DNA of 64,000 nucleotides from Pelobates cultripes (GCA_933207985.1 OW240912.1:230653619-230717618), one strand, 5' to 3'. Shown: positions 1 to 11,745, numbered from the stretch's first letter. The notes: generated from the letters alone by a model not told the origin. Made by a program: numbers and translations.

Positions 1-699
1 ATTGCGGGAGCATGAACTAATGGGAGAGGAAAAGTATGACTGTTTGGCGAGGGCCAGGGCTGCGCTGTATGAACGCAATATGAATCTATAATGGAGAAAG
101 TCTGAGTGGGTGCGGGACTTCCTCCAGGAGCATTGTAGAAAACATACATTGCCCCCTCCCTTCCTCAAATTAATACACTGCCCAATCTCTTCCCCACTTT
201 AACACACTGAACCCCTCCCTCAAATTAATACTCGGCCCTCCTTCCCAATTTAACACACAACACATGAAAGTCCCCCAAGCCCCTCTTCCCTAACCTCAAG
301 ATAAGCCACCCATCCTCCAGTTCCAGCCTTCACTTCTCTGTTCAAGCAGGCCTTTCATGACTCTTGTGGTCATTAAAGGGAAGACAAGGAAGATCTTTCC
401 TGTCCTTCGGCTGGTCGCAGCCATAGCACAAAGCGGCCCAGTGCCGGCGGTCGCAAGTTTGATATGCTTGTTCTAAGAGATTAGTCAGGTAGCATGAGAA
501 GAAGTTGCAAGCCTGAGAGGAAGTAAGCATGCAAGGATGATCTGTGCAAGAAGTTAGCAATGACAGCCAGAATTTGAAGTCAAAAATAAGAAAAGTAACT
601 AGATGGGTTACTTTAGGCCCATAGGAGTCGAGGCTGCAATGGAACATTAAACATTCCAAGGTAGACAAGTGAACTAAATAGCTTAGCAATCAGCATGTT
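1..699. other. Anonymous sequence with weak short repeats
   Basis: No recognisable gene. About 158-258 holds two to three imperfect ~45-base C-rich repeats built around a 'cctcaaattaatac' core. A 29-codon open stretch at 2-91 (+) runs off the window edge and ends in a stop; it is acidic and basic in composition, and could be the tail of a retroelement gag ORF, but it is too short to assign. Confidence 0.4.
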
Positions 700-734
700 T
701 TGAAAATGTAAAACATGATTACAACAACCTGCGA

Positions 735-1480
735 TAATTGTAGATTATGCTAACGCAGTGTACCTATAATCTTAATTTTATTAAGGAGGCGAGTATTTTG
801 CATAATCTCTCTTTACTAAAACTCCAGCAGCACAGATTTAACAATAAAGTTTAGTGAAAAAAACATTGCAACAGGGTTTAAAAGGCCCCTGTATCACTTC
901 CTCTTTCTTTGATGCGATATAACCATAAAAACATCCTGTAAATCCAATAAACATCAATAATAATGAAGATTCAGACTGCAAACAATCCAAATACTGAATG
1001 GATGATTGTCGTAGTGTGAAGACGATCCCATGTATTGATGCATGAAGAAGAATCAAACTGAAAAGAAACAAAAGACGTGAAAGGGACTTGGAAATGAACT
1101 GTTTGTCATTATTATTATTGCTATTTATATAGTGCCAGCTTATTTCGCAGCGCTTCACAAAAAGAGGGGAATTTACTAAATAAGACAATTCATTTTTTTG
1201 TAACAGGAATAATAGGTAGTTGAGGATAAATACATTAATATATAGTCAAATTGTATGCAATAAGTAATCATAACAGATAATAATCGCAATCTCAAGATGT
1301 GTGATATAAAATAAACCACCTAATAATGAAATAAACAAACCCCCGAATTCAAATCTTTATTGAAGTACAAACCAATGAATCATATAAACAGGGAGGGGAA
1401 AAAAAGAGTGGGAAAATACTCGCCTCCTGTCCTTAATAAAATTAAGATTATAGGTACACTGCGTAAGCATAATCTACAAT
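735..1480. repeat. Inverted repeat pair (arms 735-805 and 1404-1480)
   Basis: The arm containing 'gtagattatgctaacgc' at about 741 recurs reverse-complemented near 1478, and the match continues through 'ggaggcgagtatttt'. The arms are about 70 bp and nearly identical apart from a short indel. A further 'gacaggagg' copy follows at about 1491. Position just outside the recombinase fits DIRS terminal repeats. Confidence 0.7.
1105..1165 (-). repeat. L2-type LINE 3' tail fragment
   Basis: Reverse complement of the tail seen at 14990-15050: short ATT repeats, then 'tatttatatagtgcc' and 'cgcagcgctt'. Only the extreme 3' end is present, a usual outcome of 5' truncation. Confidence 0.7.
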
Positions 1481-1499
1481 TTTATAACATGACAGGAGG

Positions 1500-2260
1500 C
1501 TTCGTATTTTGCATTGTAAAGCTGTGGATGAAGAGCAAAAAAAGCATTAGAAACCTGACGGAATGAACAAACACGGAATGTACTATCTCCAGTCCAGACC
1601 GCGGATCGCAATATATCAGTAAACAAAGCACCCGCCGGAATGACCTATGTTGTGGTTGCGCCAGGAACCAAGTGAGCACCAAAACAACAGTCCACACCCG
1701 CTAGGGATATCCGCCAGCAAAAGAGAAAATAGGAGGTCCTGACCATAGTGTCTATAGAGGAGTGGTACACTCCACCTATGCTAGTAAAGTGTCCACCATG
1801 CAGAAGCGGTAAACCGTCCGTAAAACAGGATATGAGATGGAGGAATTTTCCATCTTAGTCCGATGCGAGATAGAAAATACATTACTTCCAGAATGAAGGA
1901 AAAAACATCTACGCCGAACGCTCAAACGTCCGCAATCCGTCGAAAGAAAAGGACACAAAAGTGTATTGCTGAGAGTTGGTACAAAGACAATTTCGCATTG
2001 TCTGGCCATACACAACGAAAATTTAAAACTGGATCCATGTCCCACATATGCGAGTATTTGGGAGCAGGTGGTCTAGACAGACAAATCTACCTAGAAGGTG
2101 ACAGACCAGAGGGTTCTGACCTATAAGAGTCCCCTGTAGGGGGCATGAGCCGCCAAGATAGCTGATAGGGCGATACGACTTTCCTGGCGAAAAGGGATGG
2201 GATAAGAAATTTAGCACGGGAGTAACAGGTGCCATAAAGGGATCGAGGTCCCTCTCCATA
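1500..2260 (-). pseudogene. DIRS-like tyrosine recombinase fragment
   Basis: In shifting minus-strand frames the segment reads 'NPLVCHLLGRF' and a 'RPPAPKYSHMWDM'-like stretch (about 2023-2150), the start of DIRS recombinases. Around 1560-1690 it reads a 'TDILRSAVWTGDSTFR' stretch, matching the C-terminal block that leads to the catalytic tyrosine. The HxxR box expected just before is unrecognisable, and the tyrosine position reads 'VCSF'. The gene is inactive. Family assignment rests on motif order and on the adjacent RT fragment. Confidence 0.65.
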
Positions 2261-2269
2261 CATCAATTA

Positions 2270-3590
2270 CACCATCCAGTCCATGTGGAGTCGTGGCTCC
2301 CTCTATTGCCTGGGGCCCCAGGCCACTAGGTCCAAGTGTCTCTGGAGGACCAGTGGATGCAATTCCCCTTGGGTGTTCGTCAATAGACGCTTATAGCAGG
2401 TGATCCTGAGATAGTTCCAGTAAATCCGGACATCATGCTTCACTCTGCCATCAGGGAGTGATGAATAACAGAGTGAGCTTGTGGATCCGCAAGTGATAAA
2501 GGACTCTCACCAATGTGGAAGACAGATGAAGAGCATAGGCTCCTTGGAACGTCCAATTCCGAAGTAAAGCATCCACTGCCTCGTACTCCAGATCCGGAAG
2601 CCAGCTGAAACATGCAGTAATTGCATGTTGGACCAGAATGCAAATTGTTCAACTGGAGCAGACCCCACAGAGTCCACAGTGTGCTGAATATTGAGACATT
2701 CAGTCTCCATCCGTTGACGTCCCTCCAGAGTAGAGAAACCCAGTCCGCCCATAGGTTGTCAAATCCTGGTAATTATACTGCATGTAGAGTGGTGTTGCGA
2801 GGCAGGCAGAATCAGTAAATGTCCGTTGTCACCTCTGTGTGTTTATGTATTGAACCACCGATATGTAGCAATTCCACGCCTGCAAGTTAAGTAATCACCA
2901 ATGGAGTTTGGCCCTTCCTTCGGGCTTTACTGGTATCCAATGGCCGTAAACATGACCCGTCCACAGATAATGGGCTTACAGTCAGTGCATAGTTTTGTAG
3001 TGTAGAAGACCTGGAAAATCACTTGAATGTATGAGGACAGGAGTCCCACCACACGAGCCCGGATTCGGAAAGGGATGGAGTCCTTGCGCAGAGTATGCCC
3101 GATTTCTCAGTTAATGGCTTTGATTTTATTGTGTTAAGTAAAAGGACACATTTGGTCAACTCGATCTCGAATCCTGGGAATTGTATCACCTGAGGTGGTG
3201 TTAGAGTTGATGACCCCTTGCTTACGATGACTCCCCGTGATTCCAGAAGGTATATTACCAATTCCGTCTTGGAGCGCAGTCTGGAGATGGAATCGCAAAA
3301 GAATAATATGTCGTCCAGATTAGACAACGGACCCTTTTGATCGTTGATGAACCATTACCGGTTTCAGAAGTATGGGGAAGCACCAAGGTGCCGAGTTGAA
3401 TCCAAATGGTAGTCATGTGAATGTGACGGTCATGCCAGTTGAGATTCAGGAGGCGAGTGCTCTCTGGCACTAGTGGCAGGGAGAGATAGGCGTCCTTCGT
3501 ACTTAGATGTATGAATCTATCATTGGCCAGTAGGAGATCTTTTAACAGATGAATACCTTCCTTCTTTCCATCCGTCATTTTATTAATTAC
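2270..3590 (-). pseudogene. DIRS-like reverse transcriptase / RNase H fragment
   Basis: The frame at 3255-3578 contains 'KDAYLSLPLVPES' followed by a histidine-rich 'WHDRHIHMTT' stretch, the RT palm approach typical of DIRS pol. The next frame (3019-3327) contains 'NLDDILFF', a mutated form of the YLDD catalytic motif, then 'PPQVIQFPGFEIEL', matching the usual 'xFLGFxI' segment. Minus frames at 2440-2752 contain 'NMQLLHVSAGFRIWS' and 'LRIHKLTLLF'-like pieces that fit the domain following RNase H in DIRS pol. The frame changes at about 3255-3327 and again downstream, and stops are frequent. Identity to DIRS is by motif recognition only. Confidence 0.68.
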
Positions 3591-3654
3591 AATTTGCAGG
3601 ACCTGCCTGACAACCCAGGCCGAAAGTCCAAGGAATTCAATTTGCTAGAACTAT

Positions 3655-4570
3655 ATTTAACCCTGTAACTTTTCAAGACACCATAGAATCTGTACATGGG
3701 GGGTACTGTTTTACTCAGAAGACTTTGCTGAACACAAATATTAGTGTTTCAAAACAGTAGAATGTATTACAACGATGATATCGTCAGTAAAAGTGACATT
3801 ATTGGCATTTTTCACACACAAATGGCACTTACATAGACAATATAATTGTTGTGATATGTTTTACTGTTTTTAAACACTAATGTTTGTGTTCAGCGAAGTG
3901 TACTGAGTATAACAGAACCCCTCGTGTACAGGTGTTATGGTGTATTCAAAAGTTACAGAGTCAAATATAAGGCTTGCGTTTCAGTTTTTTCACATTGAAA
4001 TTTGCCAGATTGGTTATGTTGCCTTTGAGACCGTATAGTAGCCCAGGAATGAAAATTACCCCCATGATGGCATACCATTTGCAATAGTAGACAACCCAAG
4101 GTATTGCAAATGGGGTATGTCCAGTCTTTTTTAGTAGCCACTTAGTCACAAACACTGGCCAAAATTGGTGTTCAAATTAGTTTTTTTGCATTTTTCACAC
4201 ACAAACAAATATTAACACTAACTTTGGCATGTGTTTGTGACCAAGTGGCTACTAATAAAGACTGAATGTACCCCATTTGCAATACCTTGGGTTGTCTACT
4301 TTTGCAAATGATATGCCATTATGGGGGTAATTCTCATTCCTGGGCTACCATACGGTCTCAAAGGCAATGTAACCAATCTGGCGAATTTCAATGTGAAAAA
4401 AATGAAAAATGTAACATGCGTAATTTGACCCTGTAACTTCCCCAAAACACCATAAAACCTGTACATAGGGGGTACTGTTTTACACGTGAGACATCGCTGA
4501 ATACAAATATGTGTATTTTATTGCAGTAAAAGCAAACAGTATTATGACATTCACAGTTAAAATGTCACAT
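3655..4570. repeat. Compound foldback repeat
   Basis: Two nested inverted repeats. Arms at about 3660-3780 and 3850-3965 are reverse complements. The segment 3960-4185 is the reverse complement of about 4230-4420. The segment beginning 'accctgtaactt' at 3660 recurs as a direct copy at 4430. A related copy lies inverted at 15180-15318. No coding region is seen. The small minus-strand ORFs at 3953-4155 are by-products of the palindrome. Confidence 0.7.
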
Positions 4571-7500
4571 AGAACTACATTTCTTTTTCAAAATTCTTAT
4601 TTTCTCACATTATTTTATATTTTATTCATGTTAAATTATGTTTTATACCTAAATAATTGATGTTAAATGAAAGCCCTGTTTCCCCTGAATAAAATTATAT
4701 ATAATAAGTGTGGGTGCACATAATATAAAAGAGGCCAATTACGCCTGAACAGACATAAAGCGCAAATTCAAGTTTTTGTTTATGTTTTGTTTTGATCACA
4801 ACGTGTACATTTGGCTCAGTCCTTAAGGGGCTAAGCACTAGATTATGACATCGTGCAACAAGGTATATGAGGCCATCATAATTCTTAATTGGGAGACATC
4901 CTGAACCACCACAACAAATTTACCTTAATGCCACATATTTGTTTACCCCATATCCACAAAGTCTCATTCCTCAACCTCATTACCATACTCCTTCCCATAT
5001 TAACTTTCATAATTCAAAAAGTATTTTCATGCATATAATTTAGGTTTCAAAAGTCGAGGATTTACGGTTTACCATATTCTATATTAATAGAGTCTGAAAC
5101 ATGAGTGGAATATGGTTTATATAAGTGTTATGAAACTTGGTATATGTATTTATTTGTTTATTTATCATGTTTGTTTACTACTGTTTGTTTTTACTTGGGA
5201 GGCCTAAATATAGTGCAAACAGGAAAGCATATTCACAATTTTAGATAGAAACTTCAAAGCAAATATATAATTAATAATTTTTAAAATAAGATCCAAGTGA
5301 TTTTTTATGCATTTTTTCTTGAGAGCCCCACAAATATTTAAATACAAGATGGAATCAAAAGACAAGAATCAATGAAGTTATGATGAAGATTACATTTTCC
5401 AAAATCAAATTAGAAGTGCAATTGCATGAATACATGTACAGACAACAAGTGCAGTAGACAAAACTGTATAGCTAAATGGGTGGATAGTATAAATCCAAAC
5501 TTTAAGAAATCAGACAGACACATGCAGTGGATGGGTAGGTGAGGAGATGGTGAGCTCAGTGTTAGTATTGGTAGGAGCAATAATAAGAGAAATCACGTGT
5601 AAGTGACCAGGATGGTATACATTTAAAATCTGCTGCTACCTAGTAGCATGTGAATGCAATAATAGGCCACACTCATAACCTTTCTAATATAAATTAATTA
5701 CAAAATTAAACAAACCAAAATTAATATTGCCTAAGCCCACTATTAGTAGTCACTAATCGAGACACCCGATAAAAGTAAAACAAGAAAGACAAAAATTAAT
5801 CGCCCATCTGCAGGTAAACTCCATGGTATAGAATTATAGTGCAATCAGGTAAGGAATATGTTACAGAATGTCAGGTTAGGCTGTAGAGACACTGGGCATG
5901 GGATTATGCCCTGCCACCACCTCAGAGGAAAACCAAGCTGTGTACTCCAACATAATTTTGAGTCAAAGTTGCAAGGAGAGGTAAGCCAGAATTTGTGTAT
6001 AATTGAGAAGAGTAGTTGAAATTTTAGAGTAAAAACAGATGAATTGGCTTGATGAGTTTTGGCCATGCCGAACTTACCTTTCTTCTTTTGTTTCCTCTTC
6101 TCTTCCTCTCTCGGAATCAGTTCTTCTTTTCTTCATAACTGATCTAGTTTTCTTTAAAACACAAGACAAAGTAGGCCCCCAATTCCCTAGTCTTAACCCC
6201 CCCCCCCAATAAAATACAACCCTATTACCACCTCACCCTAAAAATAGTGAGGGGGAGGGTAATAAACAGAAAACCTGTAAATTAAAACAAATTCATACTT
6301 ATCATTAGGTGTCTTCTTTTTTCTAAAACCTTTTTTCAGCCCCAAAAAAGGTCAAATAAAAAACCCTAAATCCCATCAAATTAATAAAACAAAAGAAAAG
6401 GCCAAATTGCACATAAAAAACGCATGTAATGTAATTAACATAACAAATGAATGAAGAGCAAAATTCTGTCTATGTTCAATCGTTTGAAATCTCTAATCAT
6501 TTATTTGTATTTCTGACAAATAAATGAAAAGCTGAAATTCCTGTCCGAATTTTGGAAAATAGCGAATGCCTAATCTTGCATCACTATCTAGTGTGAGCAG
6601 ATAGCCTTCATCTGCCCACACAAAGATGGTAATGCCCAGGACCTAGGTTCAGGCATGAAATAAACAGTTTAAAAAATGGTCAAATATGGGGTCCTGGGGC
6701 ATTTGGGGGTGACTAGTGGGATAATAAAATGTAGTGGAGTTGGGAGGGGGATAAAAAAAACAGATGCCATTACAGTGCCACTTTAACTCTTGTTGGAAAA
6801 AAAAAAATCAAGCTTATTTTGTCAATGTAACGCTGTTCTCATAAAAACGCATCTAAAAATTACACAAAATTAAAACTGTTATGCATGAACAGGTAACAAT
6901 TACTTATTGGAAAGATATTGAAAAACATGACAATGAAACAAAATAGGTCCTTAACGAAAATTCACAAAACTAAATAAAGCCATAAATATAAATAGAGAGT
7001 TATAAAAGAAAAGATTGCAATCATAATGAGGGAGAAAGTGCAAAAATGTTTTTATTTGTGGTAGCAGATAAAGCAAAACAAACAATTCACACCATGCAAC
7101 AATTCATGCATGTGCTCTGTTTGGCATGGTATATATAGACAGTTGCATCTTCAGAGAAGAACTGGAACTCTAATCTCACGGTTACAGAGGCTAGAAGTGA
7201 CAAAGAAGAAGGGCAGAAGTTGATTACTGTGATTTTACTTCCAAAGTAAAGTTCATTTGGATCATGATAGCTATCTAGAGAGGCAGGTTTATAAATTAAT
7301 AATTGTCAATGCACTAAATAGCACACAATGCATCATACAAGTTGTATTAATTTTTAGATTTTATTCAAATTTGGAATCATTTATAAAGAAACATAAACCA
7401 ATAATAGATAAATACTAAGGCTAATTAGTTTGTAATGGAGGGCAGAGCTTAAAGTTATATATTCTCACAGTTCAACCGTCCCAACCCTTACACATGTTCA

Positions 7501-8025
7501 CTTAATGTATTTTTAACAAGGTGAGATCTCATTATAGCTTGGATGTTATGTGTTTTTAAACACCGCCACCCACTTTCACTTCCTCTTACCTTACCCACTT
7601 ACATACATCCAAAATATTCCTATTTATGAGAAGCATTCCCTATTTTGGGTCCACATCCATATTTCTCTCTTTTAATCCTAATGTCCTTCTTATTCAGGAG
7701 CTCAATATTGTTTGTACACCTAAAAGTATAACAGAGCTCCACAGCAATGATACTCTTAGTAATTTATATTACATTACTTTAAATTACAATGTAAATGAGA
7801 TACTTTGTTCTTGTTCTTAATTCCTTTTTAGTTGCATAACGTTATTAATAAGTCATCTACAAATTTTCAGAACAGACCTACATATAGCCACAAATCCACT
7901 CACACCCTTAAAATGAAAGTGTCTGAAATGTTTGAAAGTGGGCACTTACATTCATCTTATTGGCCCTGACTGTAATTTAACTTTACTTGAATAAGGTTAT
8001 AAAACACACTGTATTGAAACCTTAA
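4571..8025. other. AT-rich DNA without recognisable genes
   Basis: No supported gene or RNA. At 4818-4838 'gtccttaaggggctaa' resembles one end of the TTAA MITE at 11746-11825 and may be the end of a larger relative. A C11-type run lies at about 6197-6208. Short ORFs at 5845-6066 (-) and 7626-7820 (+) have no recognisable domain and are chance ORFs. Confidence 0.55.
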
Positions 8026-8031
8026 AGAGGT

Positions 8032-8226
8032 ACGCTTTGCACCAAAACAACTTCAGTTTACTGAAACAGTTTTAGTGTGTAGTCTATACCCCTACAATAT
8101 CACTACAATCATCTGCCATTTAGAAATGTAATCACTTTGTTTATACAGCCTTAGTCACACCTCCTGCGTGTGACTTGCACAACATCCTTAACATTTCCTG
8201 AAAATTAACCTAAATAATCTATGTCC
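8032..8226 (+). repeat. MITE-like repeat, family B, partial copy
   Basis: Begins at a TTAA with 'agaggtacgctttgcacc', then an inverted-repeat-like 'caccaaaacaacttcag' and 'cagttttagtgtgtag'. The same family is found inverted at 16262-16572 and, split by an insertion, at 42555-43215. Shared internal segments include 'agccttagtcacacctcc'. Non-coding. Confidence 0.65.
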
Positions 8227-8241
8227 CTGTATTGTGCAGTC

Positions 8242-8480
8242 TGCCTTGTATTTCGTACACACTTCTCCCGCCACTCACATACAATTGTAATAAATGGATT
8301 CTGTTTGGAAGAGTATTAAGTAAGTGGCTATTATTGGACCAGTTGCAAATATTCAGTGTTCAGTATATTTATTTATAACATATTTGACCAGAAAGGATAC
8401 ATTGAGATTTCTCTCATTTTCAAGTACGTCCTGGGTCCACAAAATATATGTATATACAATATTTAACGTTTGAAATATAG
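8242..8480. repeat. 239-bp duplicated block, copy 1
   Basis: Collinear with 11428-11666 at a constant offset of 3186 bases, with no indel and about three substitutions by eye. Both copies start near 'tgccttgtattt' and end with 'gaaatatag'. Much younger than the surrounding repeats. Copy 1 ends exactly where the GC-rich LTR-like segment starts. Confidence 0.85.
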
Positions 8481-9242
8481 CCATTTTAAACCTCCCGAAC
8501 AGCGGTGTTTTGCCGTCGAGTGTCTGGAACTAAAATCGGACACTCGAGTAGGCGAACACCGCTGAGACCTCCACAAACCTGGTCCGTTCGGTTCCAAACT
8601 ACCGAACGGCCCCTCGTTCGGTAGATAGAAAATACCGAACGAGGGGATTCAGGCGAACCCTCCCTAGCCTCTATAGCTAGAGGCTTTCGTGTATTTTGTT
8701 CCCTTATGCCAGGACCGACCGCAGGGCCCATTCGCATGGAACCTTATTCGGCTATCTCAGTTAGTGCGGTCGGTCATTTTATTCCCTCCATACATTTCCC
8801 GAACCCCTGGTCTGATCTGGGTGATTTTTGGATATGTTGTTCACCCAGATCAGGGGTATCCGGGGATGTAGGATTTAAAGAGGTACCCCTACGTTTAGGG
8901 GTACATCCAGAAACGGGGGGAATTACTGTACTGGATAAGGGGATTATGATGCTGGCTGAGGGGAGGAGATGTGTGGGAGGTTACCAGGACAGGATTGGCT
9001 ACTGTAATAATTACTGTAAATCCCTCCCTTGCATGGGAGCATGCTTTATAAGGAGACTGTGGATTAAAGCTTTGAGTTCTGCTCCTGAAACTGTGTGTCG
9101 TCCAGTTATTGGGATTGCTGTTGGGATATTGCTGTATTTTACCTGCTGGAAGCCTTGCCTGTGGATTTACTATTTACTTGTTCCTGAGCCTCACTTGGAT
9201 TATAAGCGGAGATAACCTGGGTAATATTGCATCTCCGCTACA
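8481..9242 (+). mobile_element. LTR-like segment with a chain of hairpins
   Basis: GC-rich block in AT-rich DNA. From 8501 to 8904 it holds seven consecutive stem-loops (see findings). It then has a TATA-like 'gctttataagg' at about 9043-9053 and ends with 'ctccgctaca', much like the 3' end 'ctccgttaca' of the LTRs at 57506 and 60123. The spacing of TATA box, downstream region and CA end fits a solo or 5'-truncated Ty3/gypsy-type LTR. No TG start and no target duplication could be found, so the left boundary may be a deletion or recombination point. The 169-codon ORF at 8706-9215 has no recognisable domain. Confidence 0.5.
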
Positions 9243-9386
9243 ATAATAATAATAGATTTTTATTTATTTATCAAAAAAAACATATTTAAATATATACTAC
9301 ATAGTGATCATTCCGTTTTTCAATAGGAATATATATATATAGTTCAAGTAGAGATTGTAGCTGTATTAGTCCAGTGATGTAGATGT

Positions 9387-9603
9387 AAAAAACAGATATA
9401 ATTCTTATCTTGTAATACCTTTTTTATTGGACTAACAGACTTTTTTAATGACAAGCTTTCGGGAGAACCTCCCTTTCTCAAGTCTGAAGCATTTCTGAAT
9501 GCTTCAGACTTGAGAAAGGGAGGTTCTCCCGAAAGCTTGTCATTAAAATATTCTGTTAGTCCAATAAAAAAGGTATTACAAGATAAGAATTGTATCTGTT
9601 TTT

Positions 9604-9604
<1 letters not shown>
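9387..9604. repeat. Near-perfect palindrome, arms ~107 bp
   Basis: Arms 9387-9493 and 9498-9604 are reverse complements with few mismatches around a four-base centre. Each arm carries 'cttgagaaagggagg', 'ttctcccgaaagc' and then 'ttagtccaataaaaa'. This resembles the tail of Penelope-like retroelements, in which a hammerhead-like fold sits near the end. An AT run (9606-9635) abuts it. Confidence 0.65.

Positions 9605-9605
<1 letters not shown>

Positions 9606-9635
<30 letters not shown>
9606..9635. repeat. (AT)n microsatellite
   Basis: About 15 alternating AT units beside the palindrome. Confidence 0.95.
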
Positions 9636-9638
<3 letters not shown>

Positions 9639-9639
9639 A

Positions 9640-11300
9640 TTTATTCCCATTTAAGAATGGAATCATCACTATTTAGACAATTGACACAGTTTTTTTATTT
9701 TTATTTATTGACCTCAAGATCTTAACGTTCCCAAACTTGTCTTTTAGCTGCTGTTTAAAAGTGCATCCTGCAATAATACTGAAGACTCCAGAGGAAAGAA
9801 AGCAAATAAGCCACAAAATTGAACATCAATTAGCAAACATTAAAATGTAGATATTACAGCCATATCTGGATCTAAGCAGCCTAATGCTGTGGTCAGTGTA
9901 ATGGTATATTAAATATCAAGCATTGATGCATTTGTAATTATGAAATATTAGTAATTATTATTAATATCTAATGGGATGAAGTATGTTCTTCAGAGTTTGT
10001 CGCTTCCTAGGCAGTTGCTGTATGAAATGATAACCTCAATGTTCTATTTTTCAGTGTTTACCTGCCCCACATTCTGTCTATGTTCAAGTCACAACAACTC
10101 CAAAATTAGTGAATATACTCACAGTGACATAAATTCTAACAGCTTTAGCATGCAAGAAATCTGGCCTGCAATAATACATGTTTCTATATACAAATATCTC
10201 ATGGCAATAGTTTTAAATAAATGATTGATTGCACAACATTTTTAAAGAGCATGTGTTTCAGATGCCAAAAACACTGTTTAATTTTTAGTTATGAATGCAG
10301 GTCCTAATTTAATAGACTTGAAGATTTGGATTGCTCACAATCAAAATACAGCAGAATTTGGCAGAACACCAATTTGGTGTTCATTTCAATCTCAGAATTT
10401 GAAATGAAAATTCTAATTAAATTCTTGACAATTGAAAACTTTTCAAAATCCATATCAAGTGCCCTTTAATACCAACTTTAAATTACTCCAGTGCCTCTTA
10501 AGACCAACATCAACAAGTCTGAGAGTTGTTTTTTTGTTACAGGAACACTATAGGCACATTTTGTCTTTTATTTTAGGGCTCCCCAGCAATTATAAGATCA
10601 CATTGAAATCTTTTAAATTGAATCAAAATTTTGAATCGAACCAAAAGATTTTCAACCAAAATTCTTCAAATTTTGAACATCACAATGGTATCAGTTCACA
10701 GAAAATTAACATTTTCCCCTTGAACAAGTCTACTAATTACATGTAAATTCTTGACATATTCTAAAAAAAATGACATGAATAGCTATGGAGGGAGAATGAC
10801 ATTTCATATTGCTAGTAAACACATAGAATTAATTTAGTTTTTGCATTTTACTTTTTTAAATTTATAAATAGGGCCTTTTTTGTATTCCTTTTTTTATATA
10901 GGGCCTCTATGTGGCATAGCAGCATCACACATTTCCTGGAACTTGGCCATCATAATAGTTAATACATGCTTAGAGCGTATGCTCACATTTGTAAACAGAA
11001 TGTTTATCAGATGTACGGAATAGCAAGTGGCAAATTCGTAACAAGTGGCAGAAGCAGCATATTCTACTTATAAATATTATGATTATGATGTTATTCTTGA
11101 AATGTAAATATTCAATAGAGAATACAAAGGTATCTGCAAACTTTATGTGGCTAACATTATTTAAAAAAATGATAACAAACAAGAAATGCTCAGTCTCTAT
11201 TAGACCAAGAATGCATCTTTTTTTTTTTTTTTTTTTAAAGCTAACACAGATGCAGGCAGTTTAGAAGGTTAGAGAGTTGTTAGGTGATTCTTCAGTAAAG
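9640..11300. other. AT-rich DNA, nothing recognised
   Basis: Short ORFs at 9976-10224, 10432-10746 and 10970-11182 have low-complexity, AT-driven composition and no domain. A T17-type run lies at about 11218-11236. Confidence 0.55.
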
Positions 11301-11390
11301 TTATTAGTTATTATTATTATTATTATTATGATATTTATATAGCGCCATCAAATTCCGCAGCGCTTTACAATGGGTGGACGAACAGACAAT
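11301..11390 (-). repeat. L2-type LINE 3' tail fragment
   Basis: Reverse complement of an L2 tail: (TTA)n, 'tatatagcgccatcaa', then 'cgcagcgctttaca' and 'tgggtggacgaa'. The same words occur in forward orientation at 14978-15035. Confidence 0.8.
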
Positions 11391-11427
11391 GCTCACAATA
11401 CTTTGTTCAATACTTACTAGAGGATTG

Positions 11428-11666
11428 TGCCTTGTATTTGGTACACACTTCTCCCGCCACTCACATACAACTGTAATAAATGGATTCTGTTTGGAAGAGT
11501 ATTAAGTAAGTGGCTATTATTGGACCAGATGCAAATATTCAGTGTTCAGTATATTTATTTATAACATATTTGACCAGAAAGGATACATTGAGATTTCTCT
11601 CATTTTCAAGTACGTCCTGGGTCCACAAAATATATGTATATACAATATTTAACGTTTGAAATATAG
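11428..11666. repeat. 239-bp duplicated block, copy 2
   Basis: Direct copy of 8242-8480, about 99% identical by eye and without indels. Flanks on both sides differ from copy 1. Confidence 0.85.
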
Positions 11667-11745
11667 TGACTTGTGACGGGGAATTTAATATTTTTTTATT
11701 TTTATTTTTTATTTTGCTGTACACAGTACAGTATTGCAATGGTAA

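Larger units (their letters stand above)
700..3595 (-). mobile_element. Decayed DIRS-like tyrosine-recombinase retrotransposon
   Basis: Minus-strand translations give, in order, reverse transcriptase (about 3590-3020), an RNase H / downstream DIRS domain (about 2900-2440) and tyrosine recombinase (about 2160-1510). This is the DIRS order. A ~70-bp inverted repeat lies beyond the recombinase (735-805 against 1404-1480), consistent with the inverted termini and internal complementary region of DIRS elements, which integrate as circles through a recombinase rather than an integrase. The coding frames are broken by many stops and shifts, so this is a fossil. Its outer ends were not defined. A short L2 tail lies inside at 1105-1165. 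Confidence 0.75.

Noticed and set aside
342..1188. Minus-strand ORFs of ~115 codons
   Set aside because: No domain or codon pattern; the second one overlaps an L2 tail and an inverted repeat arm.
8706..9215. 169-codon ORF in the LTR-like block
   Set aside because: It follows hairpin-rich, LTR-like DNA, has no recognisable domain, and starts inside a stem.
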